Shown: positions 1 to 6,483 of the stretch, one piece after another
Layout of the letters: every line of letters starts with the position of its first letter
How positions within the stretch are numbered: position 1 is the first letter of the stretch
Assembly (NCBI GenBank): GCA_018644785.1
Contig: JABGPV010000259.1
Span: 1-6,868 of the forward strand
Direction of reading: 5' to 3'
Source of the DNA: Deltaproteobacteria bacterium
GTDB lineage: Bacteria; Desulfobacterota; DSM-4660; Desulfatiglandales; Desulfatiglandaceae
Length of the DNA: 6,868 nucleotides
Notes under the pieces: generated by a model
The model's database searches: none
The model's input: the letters and a program-made list of their open reading frames with translations, nothing else
What the model was told of the DNA's origin: nothing
Position numbers and translations under genes: made by a program

Positions 1-387
1 GTTTTAGGGCGAAGTCATCTCGAGACAGTGCCGCTGGTGGAGATTGTACCCAAAGCGTCGCACCAATTTTTTGACTTTGACGCAAAATATACCGCTGGCG
101 AGACCAACGAAATCTGTCCCGCTAAAATTGATTCGGAGCTTGAAAATGAAGCTTCTGAGATGGCTCAAAATGCGCACCTTGCCCTTCAATGCCGTGATTG
201 GAGCAGAACCGATATGATTATAGACAATGATATAATTTACATGCTTGAGACAAACACCATCCCCGGTATGACCGAAACGAGCCTGGTTCCGCTGGCCGCA
301 AAGGGTAACGGATGGAATCTGGGCCAGCTGCTGGATAAGATGATCGGCACATGTTTAGCGGAGCCGGAAAAGAAAAGAGAGAGCTAA
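1..387 (+). CDS. ddl: D-alanine--D-alanine ligase, C-terminal part (5' end outside window)
   Basis: This is the last 128 residues of an ATP-grasp ligase that joins two D-alanines for peptidoglycan precursor synthesis in the cytoplasm. The frame is open from base 1 and ends with TAA at 385-387, so the start and the N-terminal and most of the ATP-binding regions lie outside the window. What is visible matches the family C-terminus. A segment around residues 22-41 (FFDFDAKYTAG, then ICPAKI) corresponds to the family's KY-T and PA strands. The metal-binding triad is complete: Asp71 in SRTDMII, then Glu83 and Asn85 in LETNTIPGMTETSLVP, which is the Ddl signature for the D-Ala binding loop. The protein ends normally about 30 residues after that motif. 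It converges with ribBA, 144 bases away. The internal ATG at 28 is not a real start, because conserved sequence continues upstream of it. Confidence 0.93.
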   Translation, partial: VLGRSHLETVPLVEIVPKASHQFFDFDAKYTAGETNEICPAKIDSELENEASEMAQNAHLALQCRDWSRTDMIIDNDIIYMLETNTIPGMTETSLVPLAAKGNGWNLGQLLDKMIGTCLAEPEKKRES

Positions 388-410
388 ATTTCTTAAAACT
401 ATTTTAGAAA

Positions 411-450
411 CAAAGGGGCCAATGTTTCACGTGAAACATTGGCCCCTTTG
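411..450. repeat. Perfect 40-bp palindrome between convergent ddl and ribBA
   Basis: Two 20-base arms (411-430 and 431-450) are exact reverse complements with no spacer. The outer arm is rich in G and C (AAAGGGGCCAATG) and the centre is a parS site. It sits 23 bases after the ddl stop and 81 bases beyond the ribBA stop, between converging genes. As RNA it could form a long hairpin. On the minus strand it is followed by a T-rich stretch (TTTCTAAAATAGTTTT), so it may also act as a terminator for ribBA. On the plus strand no U-run follows. The symmetry is observed; the terminator role is inferred. Confidence 0.8.
423..438. promoter_or_regulatory. parS: parS centromere site (ParB binding)
   Basis: The sequence TGTTTCACGTGAAACA matches all 16 positions of the widely conserved chromosomal parS consensus (TGTTNCACGTGAAACA) defined in Bacillus subtilis and found across many phyla. 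ParB binds such sites as a dimer and spreads onto neighbouring DNA to build the partition complex. The site lies at the exact centre of the 40-bp palindrome. The 3' part of a chromosomal-type parB gene lies about 6 kb away in the same window, which fits the usual clustering of parS near parAB and the replication origin. Binding itself is inferred from the consensus match. Confidence 0.9.
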
Positions 451-531
451 ACGTTCATAATGCCTTAAGGTTGGATTGAGCCTTCGGTATAACGCGCTGT
501 AATATTGACAGAAAGCATCTGTCGTGGTTTT

Positions 532-1692
532 TCAGGGACCCTTCGTGTCCTGAATGGTGATGGGGGGTTGTTCCGTCTCCATGGGGACCCGGCCCACCAT
601 TTTCAAGTCATACCCTTCAAGGCCTTTAATTTTTTTGGGGTTGTTGGTTAACAGGCGCATTTTTTTCACCCCGAGGGCTACCAGTATCTGGGCGCCCACG
701 CCATAATTTCTCAAATCCGCTTCCAGACAGCCCTCTTTGTGGGCTTCTGAAATGGTTTCCCCATCACCCTCAAGGGTTTGGTAGCGGGCCAGCCTTAAGC
801 CTCTTCCTTCCTGCTGGATGTAGATAATAACCCCCTGATCTTCCTGTTGGACAAGTTCCATGGCCTTATCCAGTTTGGCCCTGCATCCGCACCTGAGGGA
901 ATTGAATATGTCGCCGGGCGTGCATTGTGAGTGAACCCGAACGAGAATTTCCTGATCCGGATCAATGTCGCCTTTCACCAGCACCAGGTGTTCGTGTGCG
1001 TCAATGTCGTTTACAAAGGCCATGGCCCTGAATTCGCCATGTGGTGTGGGGAGAAGCGTTTCGGCGGCCAAATGAACGAATGATTCCGTGCGCATTCGAT
1101 ATTCGATAATATCGGCCACGCTGGCAATTTTAAGATTGTGCTTTTCGGCAAAGACCTCCAGGTCCGGCATGCGAGCCATGGTGCCGTCATCTTTCATGAT
1201 TTCGCAGATAACGCCCGCAGGTTTCAAGCCGGCGAGGCGGGCCAGGTCCACAGAGCCTTCAGTCTGTCCGGTCCTGAAAAGAACGCCCCCTCGTCGTGAT
1301 CGCAGTGGGAAAACGTGACCCGGTTGAATCAGGTCCTTGGGTTTGGCATCATCGGCAACGGCCAGAAGAATCGTGCGGGTTCGGTCGGCAGCGGAAATGC
1401 CCGTGGTTACCCCGGTCCGTGCCTCGATGGATACTGTAAAGGCCGTTTCATACGGGGAGCAGTTGTCCATAACCATCTGCGGGAGGTTCAGTTTTTCCAG
1501 CAGGTGTGGCGCCATGGGCAGACAGATAAGGCCGCGCCCGTAGGAAGCCATGAAGTTGATGGCTTCAGGGGTGGCTTTTTCAGCGGCCATGGCCAGGTCA
1601 CCTTCATTTTCCCGGTCTTCATCATCCACCAGGATAATCATTTTTCCTTCTTTCAGATCTTCCAGAACTTCTTCTATGGTTGCTAAAGGCAT
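532..1692 (-). CDS. ribBA: RibBA-type protein: DHBP synthase with divergent GTP cyclohydrolase II domain
   Basis: A 386-residue cytoplasmic riboflavin enzyme. The N-terminal RibB domain (residues about 1-205) makes 3,4-dihydroxy-2-butanone 4-phosphate from ribulose 5-phosphate. It shows [10 protein letters not shown] (23-32), [12 protein letters not shown], the HVFPLR block and Glu164 in ICEI. The C-terminal GTP cyclohydrolase II (RibA) domain (about 210-386) keeps the zinc cysteines Cys257, Cys268 and Cys270, the QEGRG loop (294-298), and Asp326, Arg328, Thr349 and Lys354. Several ligand positions differ from E. coli enzymes. The RibB metal ligand His is Gln143. In the RibA domain a GTP-contact Glu is Gln256, a Gln is Lys273, the segment around the active-site Tyr is three residues shorter, and the usual C-terminal GH tail is missing. 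It may therefore be a RibBX-like form whose second domain is regulatory. The start is supported by a GGAG ribosome site 7 bases upstream of ATG. It lies 62 bases downstream of tkt on the same strand. Confidence 0.88.
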   Translation of the reverse strand: MPLATIEEVLEDLKEGKMIILVDDEDRENEGDLAMAAEKATPEAINFMASYGRGLICLPMAPHLLEKLNLPQMVMDNCSPYETAFTVSIEARTGVTTGISAADRTRTILLAVADDAKPKDLIQPGHVFPLRSRRGGVLFRTGQTEGSVDLARLAGLKPAGVICEIMKDDGTMARMPDLEVFAEKHNLKIASVADIIEYRMRTESFVHLAAETLLPTPHGEFRAMAFVNDIDAHEHLVLVKGDIDPDQEILVRVHSQCTPGDIFNSLRCGCRAKLDKAMELVQQEDQGVIIYIQQEGRGLRLARYQTLEGDGETISEAHKEGCLEADLRNYGVGAQILVALGVKKMRLLTNNPKKIKGLEGYDLKMVGRVPMETEQPPITIQDTKGP

Positions 1693-1715
1693 AAAAAATC
1701 TCCAACGTCTATCTT

Positions 1716-1744
1716 AACCTATTTAATTGAGCGTAAATTGTAAA
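1716..1744 (-). promoter_or_regulatory. Candidate sigma70-type promoter for ribBA
   Basis: Reading leftward, TTTACA (1744-1739) and TAGGTT (1721-1716) are separated by 17 bases. Transcription would begin near 1709, leaving a short leader that contains the GGAG ribosome site at 1703-1700 before the ATG at 1692. The -10 box is weak against TATAAT (3 of 6), but the same two hexamers with the same spacing occur upstream of the DUF3842 gene. This would let ribBA be transcribed apart from tkt. Confidence 0.4.
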
Positions 1745-1754
1745 CGTATACTGA

Positions 1755-3785
1755 TTAAAGCCCTAGAAGCTTTTCAGCTTTCTCGATCACCGCTTCAACG
1801 GTAAAACCAAAGGTCTTGAAAAGATCTTTGGCTGGGGCTGAGGCACCGAATCGGTGCATTCCTATAATGATCCCCTGAGAGCCGGTAAACCGCTCCCAAC
1901 CGAGGGGGCTCCCGGCCTCCACGGCAATGCGTGCCGAGACATCAGGGGGGAGCACCTCATGCCGATATGCCCCAGGCATGGCGCTAAAAAGCTCCCAGGA
2001 GGGAATGTTCACAAGGCGTACCCTGACACCACGGGACGCAAGCTGTTCATAGGCCCCGAGAATGAGATGAACTTCAGCACCAGTGGCCATCAGGATCAAG
2101 TCGGGCTTACCGCCCGTGGATTGCGCCAATACGTAAGCCCCGTTATGAAGTCCCTCGGCCGATGCATATTTCTTGCGGTCGATAACCGGCAATCCCTGGC
2201 GGCTCAAGATGAGGGCGCAGGGGCCTTTTTGATGGGCCAGCGCCAGTTTCCAGGCTTCAACGGTTTCCTGTGCGTCGGCGGGGCGGACCACCAGGATATT
2301 AGGAATCGACCGGAGACTTGCCAGATGCTCGATGGGTTGGTGAGTCGGGCCATCCTCGCCCAGGCCGATAGAATCGTGTGTAAAGACATATATGATGTGA
2401 AGTTGCATCAGAGCGGCCATTCGAATGGCCGGCCGCATGTAGTCAGAAAACACCAGAAAGGTGCCGCCATAGGGGATCAGAGCTTTGCTAAGGGCCATGC
2501 CGTTTAAAATAGCGCCCATGCCATGCTCCCGGATGCCGAAGCGAATATTCGGGCCGCCGTCCTCTTTGAATTCGTCAAATCCTTTCAAATAGGTGTTGTT
2601 GGAAGGGGCCAGATCTGCGGAGCCACCAACAAGTCCCGGCAGGTGGGGTTTGACCGCCGCCAGAACTTGTCCGGATGCTTTTCGTGTGGCGATGCTTCCC
2701 TGGTCAGCATCAAAATGGGGTAGAGCGTCATTAAATTTTGAAGTATCCGGTGCTTTATGCATGGCCTCCCATTGTTGGGCAAGGTGAGAATATTTCATCT
2801 GGTAATTGGCGTAAAGGGCCTGCCATTCTTTCTCCAGCGCTTCTCCTTGCTTCAGGGCCTGGCGGAAAACTGAAAGGACATCTTTGGGTACCCAAAAGTT
2901 GGGTGTTTCGGGCCACCCGCAATTTTTCTTGGTCAGCAGAACCTCTTCTTCGCCCAGCGGAGCTCCGTGAGCATCCGGCGTATCCTGTTTGTTGGGGCTG
3001 CCCCAGGCAATGTGGGTTCGAGCGATAATGAGAGAGGGCTGTGATGTTTCACTTTTGGCATTGGCCAGGGCGGTATTTATGGCGGGGAGGTCATAACCAT
3101 CCACCCGTTGTACCTGCCAGTTGTAAGCCTCAAAACGGCGTGCCACATCTTCGGTAAAGGTAATATGGGTGTTGCCCTCAATGGTAATCTTGTTGTCCAG
3201 GTAGACGTAGATAAGCTTTCCCAGTCCCAGATCGCCTGCCATGGATGCCGTCTCCGATGAAATGCCCTCCATCATATCGCCATCGCTGACCAGCGCATAA
3301 ATAAAATGGTTCACCAGGGGGAAATCGGGCCGGTTGAACCGGGTGGCGAGATAACGTTCCGCCATGGCCATTCCAATGCCGGTGGCAAAACCCTGACCCA
3401 GGGGGCCAGTAGTGGTTTCCACGCCGGGGGCGCAACCATATTCCGGGTGGCCCGGGGTGGGGCTGTCCAATTGACGGAAATCTTTCAGGGCATCCAGGGA
3501 AAGGCCATAACCCGTGAGATGGAGCATGGAATACAGAAGCATGGACCCGTGACCGGCAGATAGGACGAAGCGATCGCGGTTGGGCCACTCGGGATTTTTA
3601 GGGTTATAGTTCATGGTGCGGGTCCACAACAGATAGGCCAGAGGAGAAGCCTCCATGGGCATTCCCGGGTGACCGGAGTTGGCCTTCTGCACACCGTCCA
3701 CTGCGAGAAACCGGATGGTGTTGATGCAGTCTTTTTCCAGTTTATCCGTAATGCCGGTTATTTCGTTCAAATTATTTGTGGTCAT
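1755..3785 (-). CDS. tkt: Transketolase
   Basis: A 676-residue, full-length thiamine-diphosphate enzyme. It moves two-carbon ketol units between sugar phosphates in the non-oxidative pentose phosphate pathway. The catalytic and cofactor residues align with E. coli transketolase: His39 in NSGHPGMPM, His79 in SAGHGSM, His113 in PGHPEYG, the ThDP and Mg motif from VSDGDMMEG (166-174) to Asn198 in YLDNK, His273 in AHGAPLG, catalytic Glu420 in FGIREHGM, and His482 in GEDGPTHQP. The pyrimidine-binding domain covers about residues 355-525 and the C-terminal domain the rest. The start at 3785 is backed by a GAGG ribosome site 8 bases upstream. It follows the XRE-family gene by 56 bases and precedes ribBA on the same strand. 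It supplies or drains the pentose phosphate pool that includes ribulose 5-phosphate, the RibB substrate. Nothing appears truncated. Confidence 0.97.
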   Translation of the reverse strand: MTTNNLNEITGITDKLEKDCINTIRFLAVDGVQKANSGHPGMPMEASPLAYLLWTRTMNYNPKNPEWPNRDRFVLSAGHGSMLLYSMLHLTGYGLSLDALKDFRQLDSPTPGHPEYGCAPGVETTTGPLGQGFATGIGMAMAERYLATRFNRPDFPLVNHFIYALVSDGDMMEGISSETASMAGDLGLGKLIYVYLDNKITIEGNTHITFTEDVARRFEAYNWQVQRVDGYDLPAINTALANAKSETSQPSLIIARTHIAWGSPNKQDTPDAHGAPLGEEEVLLTKKNCGWPETPNFWVPKDVLSVFRQALKQGEALEKEWQALYANYQMKYSHLAQQWEAMHKAPDTSKFNDALPHFDADQGSIATRKASGQVLAAVKPHLPGLVGGSADLAPSNNTYLKGFDEFKEDGGPNIRFGIREHGMGAILNGMALSKALIPYGGTFLVFSDYMRPAIRMAALMQLHIIYVFTHDSIGLGEDGPTHQPIEHLASLRSIPNILVVRPADAQETVEAWKLALAHQKGPCALILSRQGLPVIDRKKYASAEGLHNGAYVLAQSTGGKPDLILMATGAEVHLILGAYEQLASRGVRVRLVNIPSWELFSAMPGAYRHEVLPPDVSARIAVEAGSPLGWERFTGSQGIIIGMHRFGASAPAKDLFKTFGFTVEAVIEKAEKLLGL

Positions 3786-3827
3786 GAATCATTCCTCTTC
3801 ATAGGGTCTCTTAATGAGTAAACATAA

Positions 3828-3842
3828 ATCCTGATTCAGGAT
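3828..3842. repeat. 15-bp palindrome between XRE-family gene and tkt
   Basis: ATCCTGATTCAGGAT is a perfect palindrome around the central T at 3835. It touches the stop codon of the XRE-family gene and lies about 43 bases upstream of the tkt start. As RNA it would give only a 6-bp stem with a 3-base loop and no U-run follows, so it is a poor terminator. It could be a repressor operator for tkt, possibly of the neighbouring XRE protein, but that is speculation. Confidence 0.35.
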
Positions 3843-4447
3843 CAGTCCTCCCCCTCGTGTGCGAAATCAAGGGCCATTTCAAAGGCGGATCGGGTAAAGG
3901 CCAGGACCCGCTGAAAATCCTCATCAGACAGCTTTCTGGCCTGATCATGGCCGCGATAGATATTGATAAATTGTCGTTCCCGTTCCAGTTGAACCGGTAA
4001 CCGCCCCAGGCCCCACTTTTCGAGAATTTCCCAGACTTCAGGGTTATAGGTACGGGTCAGCTTGATAATAAATGGAAGCGGATCATGGCGGGCAAGCAAA
4101 GCGGAGAGGCGCAGAATCAATTCAAAAGAGAGGGTTGCGGCGCCGTTTTCAACGGCAGTTAAAAATGATTCATCAGCAAGGTGGATGGTCCGGCATACAT
4201 CTTTTCGCGTTAGTCCTGCCACTTCCCGCAGATCTCTCAGGTAATCACCGGCTTCTTCAATCATTTCCACCTGTTCTGGAGAACTGAGAACGGCTTTTCC
4301 AACCATTCCCGAAACCATGGCCCCCTTGGAGACCAGCTTCATGGCCGTGGATGTCATGTTCAAGAGCATCTTGACGATGGAGCGCTCATCCTTGGGATAA
4401 GGCTCAAGTATTTCCTTTGGAATTTCAGGTAGTTCCGTTCCCATCAT
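3842..4447 (-). CDS. XRE-family helix-turn-helix protein of unknown role
   Basis: A 201-residue soluble protein with one recognisable domain, a Cro/C1-type (XRE) helix-turn-helix at about residues 69-120. It is marked by LRDLREVAGLTRKDVCR, the second helix, and an ENGAATLSFELILRLSALL tail typical of the fold. The N-terminal 65 residues contain a helical, methionine-rich stretch (SIVKMLLNMTSTAMKLVSKG, then MVSGMVGKAV). The C-terminal 75 residues are charged and helical, and I recognise no family in them. No signal peptide or convincing membrane segment is visible. Its ATG overlaps the stop of the upstream hydrolase gene by 4 bases (ATGA), so the two are probably translated together and may be functionally linked. 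The second codon is also ATG, so the start could be one codon later. It probably binds DNA, but its target is unknown. Confidence 0.8.
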   Translation of the reverse strand: MMGTELPEIPKEILEPYPKDERSIVKMLLNMTSTAMKLVSKGAMVSGMVGKAVLSSPEQVEMIEEAGDYLRDLREVAGLTRKDVCRTIHLADESFLTAVENGAATLSFELILRLSALLARHDPLPFIIKLTRTYNPEVWEILEKWGLGRLPVQLERERQFINIYRGHDQARKLSDEDFQRVLAFTRSAFEMALDFAHEGED

Positions 4448-5070
4448 GATTTCTTGAGGATCAGCACATCTACCTTGCCCTCCAGAGCGTTTTTGAAGTC
4501 CAGGGCATCCTGGTTGCTGCCCACAATGGCGCCATAGTGCATGGGAATGGCGAGTCCCGGCCCAATGGCGAGAGCGGCTTTAACGGCTTGCTCCGCTGTC
4601 ATGACATAGGTGCCCGACACCGGCAGGAGGGCAATATCGACTTCCAGACCTTTCATCTCCGGGATAAAATCCGTATCCCCCGCATGGTATATCCGGATGC
4701 CGTCCACCTCAATTAAAAATCCGAGCCACCCATTCTTTTTCGGGTGAAAATCTTTATCGGTATTGTAGGAAGGCACGCCCAGAATTTTAACACCATCAGG
4801 GTTCAGGATCTCTCCCGGTTTTAAGATCCTCACATCCCCGGTGAGTTTTTCAGCCGAATCTTTTTCGGTGACGATAATCGTCTCCGGTCCCTGAATTTTG
4901 GCCACATCTTCAGGTGAACAGTGATCGAAATGGTCATGGGATATGAGGATCAGGTCAGCCTCGGGTCCCGCCTCGATCTGATAGGGGTCAAAATAGATGA
5001 TTTTTTCGCTATCGATTCGAAACGCATCGTGCCCCAGCCAGTGAATTTTTTTTGAAAAGGACTCTATCAT
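4444..5070 (-). CDS. Metallo-beta-lactamase-fold metal-dependent hydrolase (UlaG/UPF0173-like)
   Basis: A 208-residue cytoplasmic protein of the metallo-beta-lactamase superfamily. The dinuclear metal site is intact: His14 in WLGHDAF, the HxHxDH motif as SHDHFDHC (His45, His47, Asp49, His50), His129 and Asp132 in YHAGDTDF, and His178 in IPMHYG. This compact layout, starting with a WLGH strand and without extra domains, resembles the UlaG/UPF0173 branch, which acts on phosphodiester or lactone-like substrates. The real substrate cannot be read from sequence. The start is supported by a strong GGGAGG ribosome site 7 bases upstream. The gene follows the cooT-like gene by 47 bases and overlaps the XRE-family gene by 4 bases, so these appear to be one transcript. 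Confidence 0.9.
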   Translation of the reverse strand: MIESFSKKIHWLGHDAFRIDSEKIIYFDPYQIEAGPEADLILISHDHFDHCSPEDVAKIQGPETIIVTEKDSAEKLTGDVRILKPGEILNPDGVKILGVPSYNTDKDFHPKKNGWLGFLIEVDGIRIYHAGDTDFIPEMKGLEVDIALLPVSGTYVMTAEQAVKAALAIGPGLAIPMHYGAIVGSNQDALDFKNALEGKVDVLILKKS

Positions 5071-5117
5071 GTTCGTGCCTCCCGCTAACTAATTTGGTGA
5101 CGTAACCGTGTTTGCTG

Positions 5118-5306
5118 TTAAAAGGGTTCCAGAAGGATTTTATGATCTATCAGTGAAAACCGCTTAATTTTTGCATTGATCTTTTTCGTCTCACCGAAAA
5201 TATTAACCAGTTTTATCTCATTATTCTTGTTTTCCAGAGCATCCACGTCCTCGAAAAACAGTTCTTCCTTTCCATTTCTAAAAATATAGGCCGTTGATTC
5301 ACACAT
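5118..5306 (-). CDS. cooT: CooT-family small nickel-binding protein
   Basis: A 62-residue protein that begins MCES and is rich in beta strands (for example EIKLVNIFGETKKI, then KIKRFSLIDHKILLE). Length and pattern fit the CooT family. In Rhodospirillum rubrum CooT, a dimer binds Ni(II) through the conserved Cys2 and helps mature carbon monoxide dehydrogenase; Cys2 is present here. The symbol reflects family membership only, because no CO dehydrogenase gene is visible in the window. The ATG lies inside the end of the DUF3842 gene (8-base overlap), with a GGAG ribosome site 10 bases upstream, so the two are probably translationally coupled. A general nickel or other metal handling role is equally possible. 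Confidence 0.82.
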   Translation of the reverse strand: MCESTAYIFRNGKEELFFEDVDALENKNNEIKLVNIFGETKKINAKIKRFSLIDHKILLEPF

Positions 5307-5727
5307 GCTTATCCATCTCCAATACGATTTCTTCTACCATAGTCACCGCCAGGTTTACCAGGTGAGGCAGGGGTTCCCTGGAAATACCCACGATCCTGAC
5401 GCGCTCCTGGGTAAGGGGAATCAGAATTTTTGTCGCCGGGCTCGAGCTGACAGCGGTTGCCATTTTCGGGGTCAGTTCTCCCATCATGGCATTGGCCATC
5501 AAAATGGAGACAGGCCCGATAATCACATCGACCCCGTGACTGGTGCGAACAATGGCATTCTCCCCTGATCCGCCCCGATTGGCGCCGGCTTTCATCATCC
5601 TGGAGGTGGCAATGGAATTGGTTCCCAGCGCCAGGATTTCCAGATCGAGTCCCAGAGAAGCTCTGAGCCCTTTAATCAGGGTGGCGCCGATGCCGCCTCC
5701 CTGTCCATCCAAAACCATCAGTCTCAC
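5299..5727 (-). CDS. DUF3842 family protein
   Basis: A 142-residue protein that I recognise as DUF3842, a family without an assigned function. It begins with a Rossmann-like glycine-rich loop (LMVLDGQGGGIGATL). The other conserved blocks are ALGTNSIATSRMMKAGAN (33-50), a GENAIV strand, VDVIIGPVSILMANAM (67-81) and GELTPKMA (83-90). The pattern suggests binding of a nucleotide or other phosphate ligand, which is inference. I place the start at the GTG at 5727-5725. It has a GAGG ribosome site 8 bases upstream and begins just before the first conserved strand, giving the usual family length. The longer frame back to an ATG at 5886 adds 53 unconserved residues and would overlap plsY. Its stop overlaps the cooT-like start by 8 bases, so the pair is likely co-translated. 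Confidence 0.85.
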   Translation of the reverse strand: MRLMVLDGQGGGIGATLIKGLRASLGLDLEILALGTNSIATSRMMKAGANRGGSGENAIVRTSHGVDVIIGPVSILMANAMMGELTPKMATAVSSSPATKILIPLTQERVRIVGISREPLPHLVNLAVTMVEEIVLEMDKHV

Positions 5728-5735
5728 CGTATCAA

Positions 5736-5739
5736 CCTC
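5736..5739 (-). promoter_or_regulatory. Ribosome binding site that fixes the DUF3842 start
   Basis: On the minus strand GAGG is followed by 8 bases and then the GTG at 5727. It supports the short GTG start over the upstream ATG at 5886. The alternative internal ATG three codons later would begin inside the first conserved strand. Confidence 0.6.
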
Positions 5740-5768
5740 GCGCACGATCACTTCAGGTGAAAAAAGCG

Positions 5769-5797
5769 TTGCATCCTGTTTTAAACGTCGGTATTTT
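5769..5797 (+). promoter_or_regulatory. Weak candidate promoter for plsY
   Basis: TTGCAT (5769-5774) and TATTTT (5792-5797) are separated by 17 bases, giving a transcript start near 5804 and a leader of about 70 bases before the plsY ATG. The -35 box matches only 3 of 6 consensus bases and the -10 box 4 of 6. It is the best-spaced candidate I found in the 147-base divergent region. Confidence 0.25.
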
Positions 5798-5806
5798 ATG
5801 TGGGAA

Positions 5807-5835
5807 AACCTATCAGAGCCGGCGGGTATTGTAAA
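5807..5835 (-). promoter_or_regulatory. Candidate sigma70-type promoter for the DUF3842-cooT operon
   Basis: Reading leftward, TTTACA (5835-5830) and TAGGTT (5812-5807) are separated by 17 bases. Transcription would start near 5800, about 73 bases before the DUF3842 GTG. The hexamers and spacing are identical to those upstream of ribBA, while the spacer sequences differ, which raises confidence in both. It faces the candidate plsY promoter at 5769-5797, so the two transcripts would overlap at their 5' ends. Confidence 0.42.
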
Positions 5836-5874
5836 GATCTGAAATCCCGAAAACAAAAAATACGGGGGTCCTTT

Positions 5875-6483
5875 ATGCTCAGTCAAACGCTATATTTTGT
5901 CCTGGGGGCCTATCTTCTGGGTGCTGTACCGTTTGGAAAAATCATTGCCAGGATGGCGGCACAAATCGACATTACCCAGAGGGGAAGCAAGAATATCGGC
6001 GCCACCAATGTTGCCAGGGAGCTTGGACTCAAATGGGGGCTTTTGACATTGGCTCTCGACGTGTTGAAAGGTCTGGTCCCGGTCCTTGTTTTTTCCGCCT
6101 GTTTCTCCAAGGGGGGCATTTCGAGCCAGATGGCACTGGCAGTGGTCAGTCTCTGTCCGCTATTGGGGCACCAGTTTTCCATTTTCATGGGATTTCGGGG
6201 TGGTAAGGGTGTTGCCACGGCCCTGGGTATTTATCTGGCCCTGTCTCCCATCGCCTGTGTCCTGGGGCTTCTTGTATTTTTCCTGGTAGTCCTGAAGTGG
6301 GATTTCATATCCCTGGGATCCATGGTTTCAGCGGCTTCGATTCCCATATTTCTGACGCTTTTCCATCAACCGAAACCCGTTATGTTTGCATCACTTGTCA
6401 TGGCGGTGCTCATCTATTTCAAGCACGGTGAAAATGTATTGAGACTGGTCGGGGGTGAGGAACGAAAATGGAAAGAGCGGTAG
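5875..6483 (+). CDS. plsY: Glycerol-3-phosphate acyltransferase PlsY
   Basis: A 202-residue inner-membrane enzyme that transfers an acyl group from acyl-phosphate to glycerol 3-phosphate. This makes lysophosphatidic acid, the first step of phospholipid synthesis, and it normally works with PlsX. All three family motifs are present: RGSKNIGATN (36-45; the usual form has GSGN), GHQFSIFMGFRGGKGVAT (98-115), and KHGENVLRLVGGEE (183-196) near the C-terminus. Hydrophobic segments at about residues 3-22, 55-76, 86-104, 117-140 and 147-182 fit the family's multi-pass topology. The start at 5875 begins directly at the first membrane segment, with a GGGGG stretch 6 bases upstream as ribosome site. A longer frame from 5800 would add 25 polar residues and is unlikely. 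It is divergent from DUF3842 and converges on parB with 37 bases between stop codons. Confidence 0.95.
   Translation: MLSQTLYFVLGAYLLGAVPFGKIIARMAAQIDITQRGSKNIGATNVARELGLKWGLLTLALDVLKGLVPVLVFSACFSKGGISSQMALAVVSLCPLLGHQFSIFMGFRGGKGVATALGIYLALSPIACVLGLLVFFLVVLKWDFISLGSMVSAASIPIFLTLFHQPKPVMFASLVMAVLIYFKHGENVLRLVGGEERKWKER

Noticed and set aside
507..531. Small hairpin GACAGA-AAGCA-TCTGTC followed by GTGGTTTTT, as a ddl terminator
   Set aside because: The stem has only 6 pairs and the T-run is short and displaced by several bases. It is too weak to call.
532..600. Frameshift near the ribBA 3' end as the cause of the missing GH-type tail
   Set aside because: I translated the two other frames beyond the last conserved segment. 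Neither restores a YLxTKxxKxGH tail, so a simple one-base sequencing or mutational shift does not explain it.
1315..1686. Open frames on the plus strand opposite ribBA and tkt (also 1854-2507 and others)
   Set aside because: They lie antisense to strongly conserved enzymes, show no recognisable domain and lack convincing ribosome sites. They are shadows of the real genes.
3045..3052. TGTTTCAC inside tkt, a half parS site
   Set aside because: The second half (TTTTGGCA) does not match GTGAAACA, so ParB would not be expected to bind. It is explained by coding sequence.
5800..5874. Longer N-terminus for PlsY from an ATG at 5800
   Set aside because: The added 25 residues are polar and precede the normal first membrane segment. 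The ATG at 5875 gives the family length and has a G-rich ribosome site.
5728..5886. Longer N-terminus for the DUF3842 protein from an ATG at 5886
   Set aside because: The extra 53 residues match no part of the family, would overlap the plsY start on the other strand, and would place the candidate promoter at 5807-5835 within coding sequence. The GTG at 5727 has a good ribosome site.
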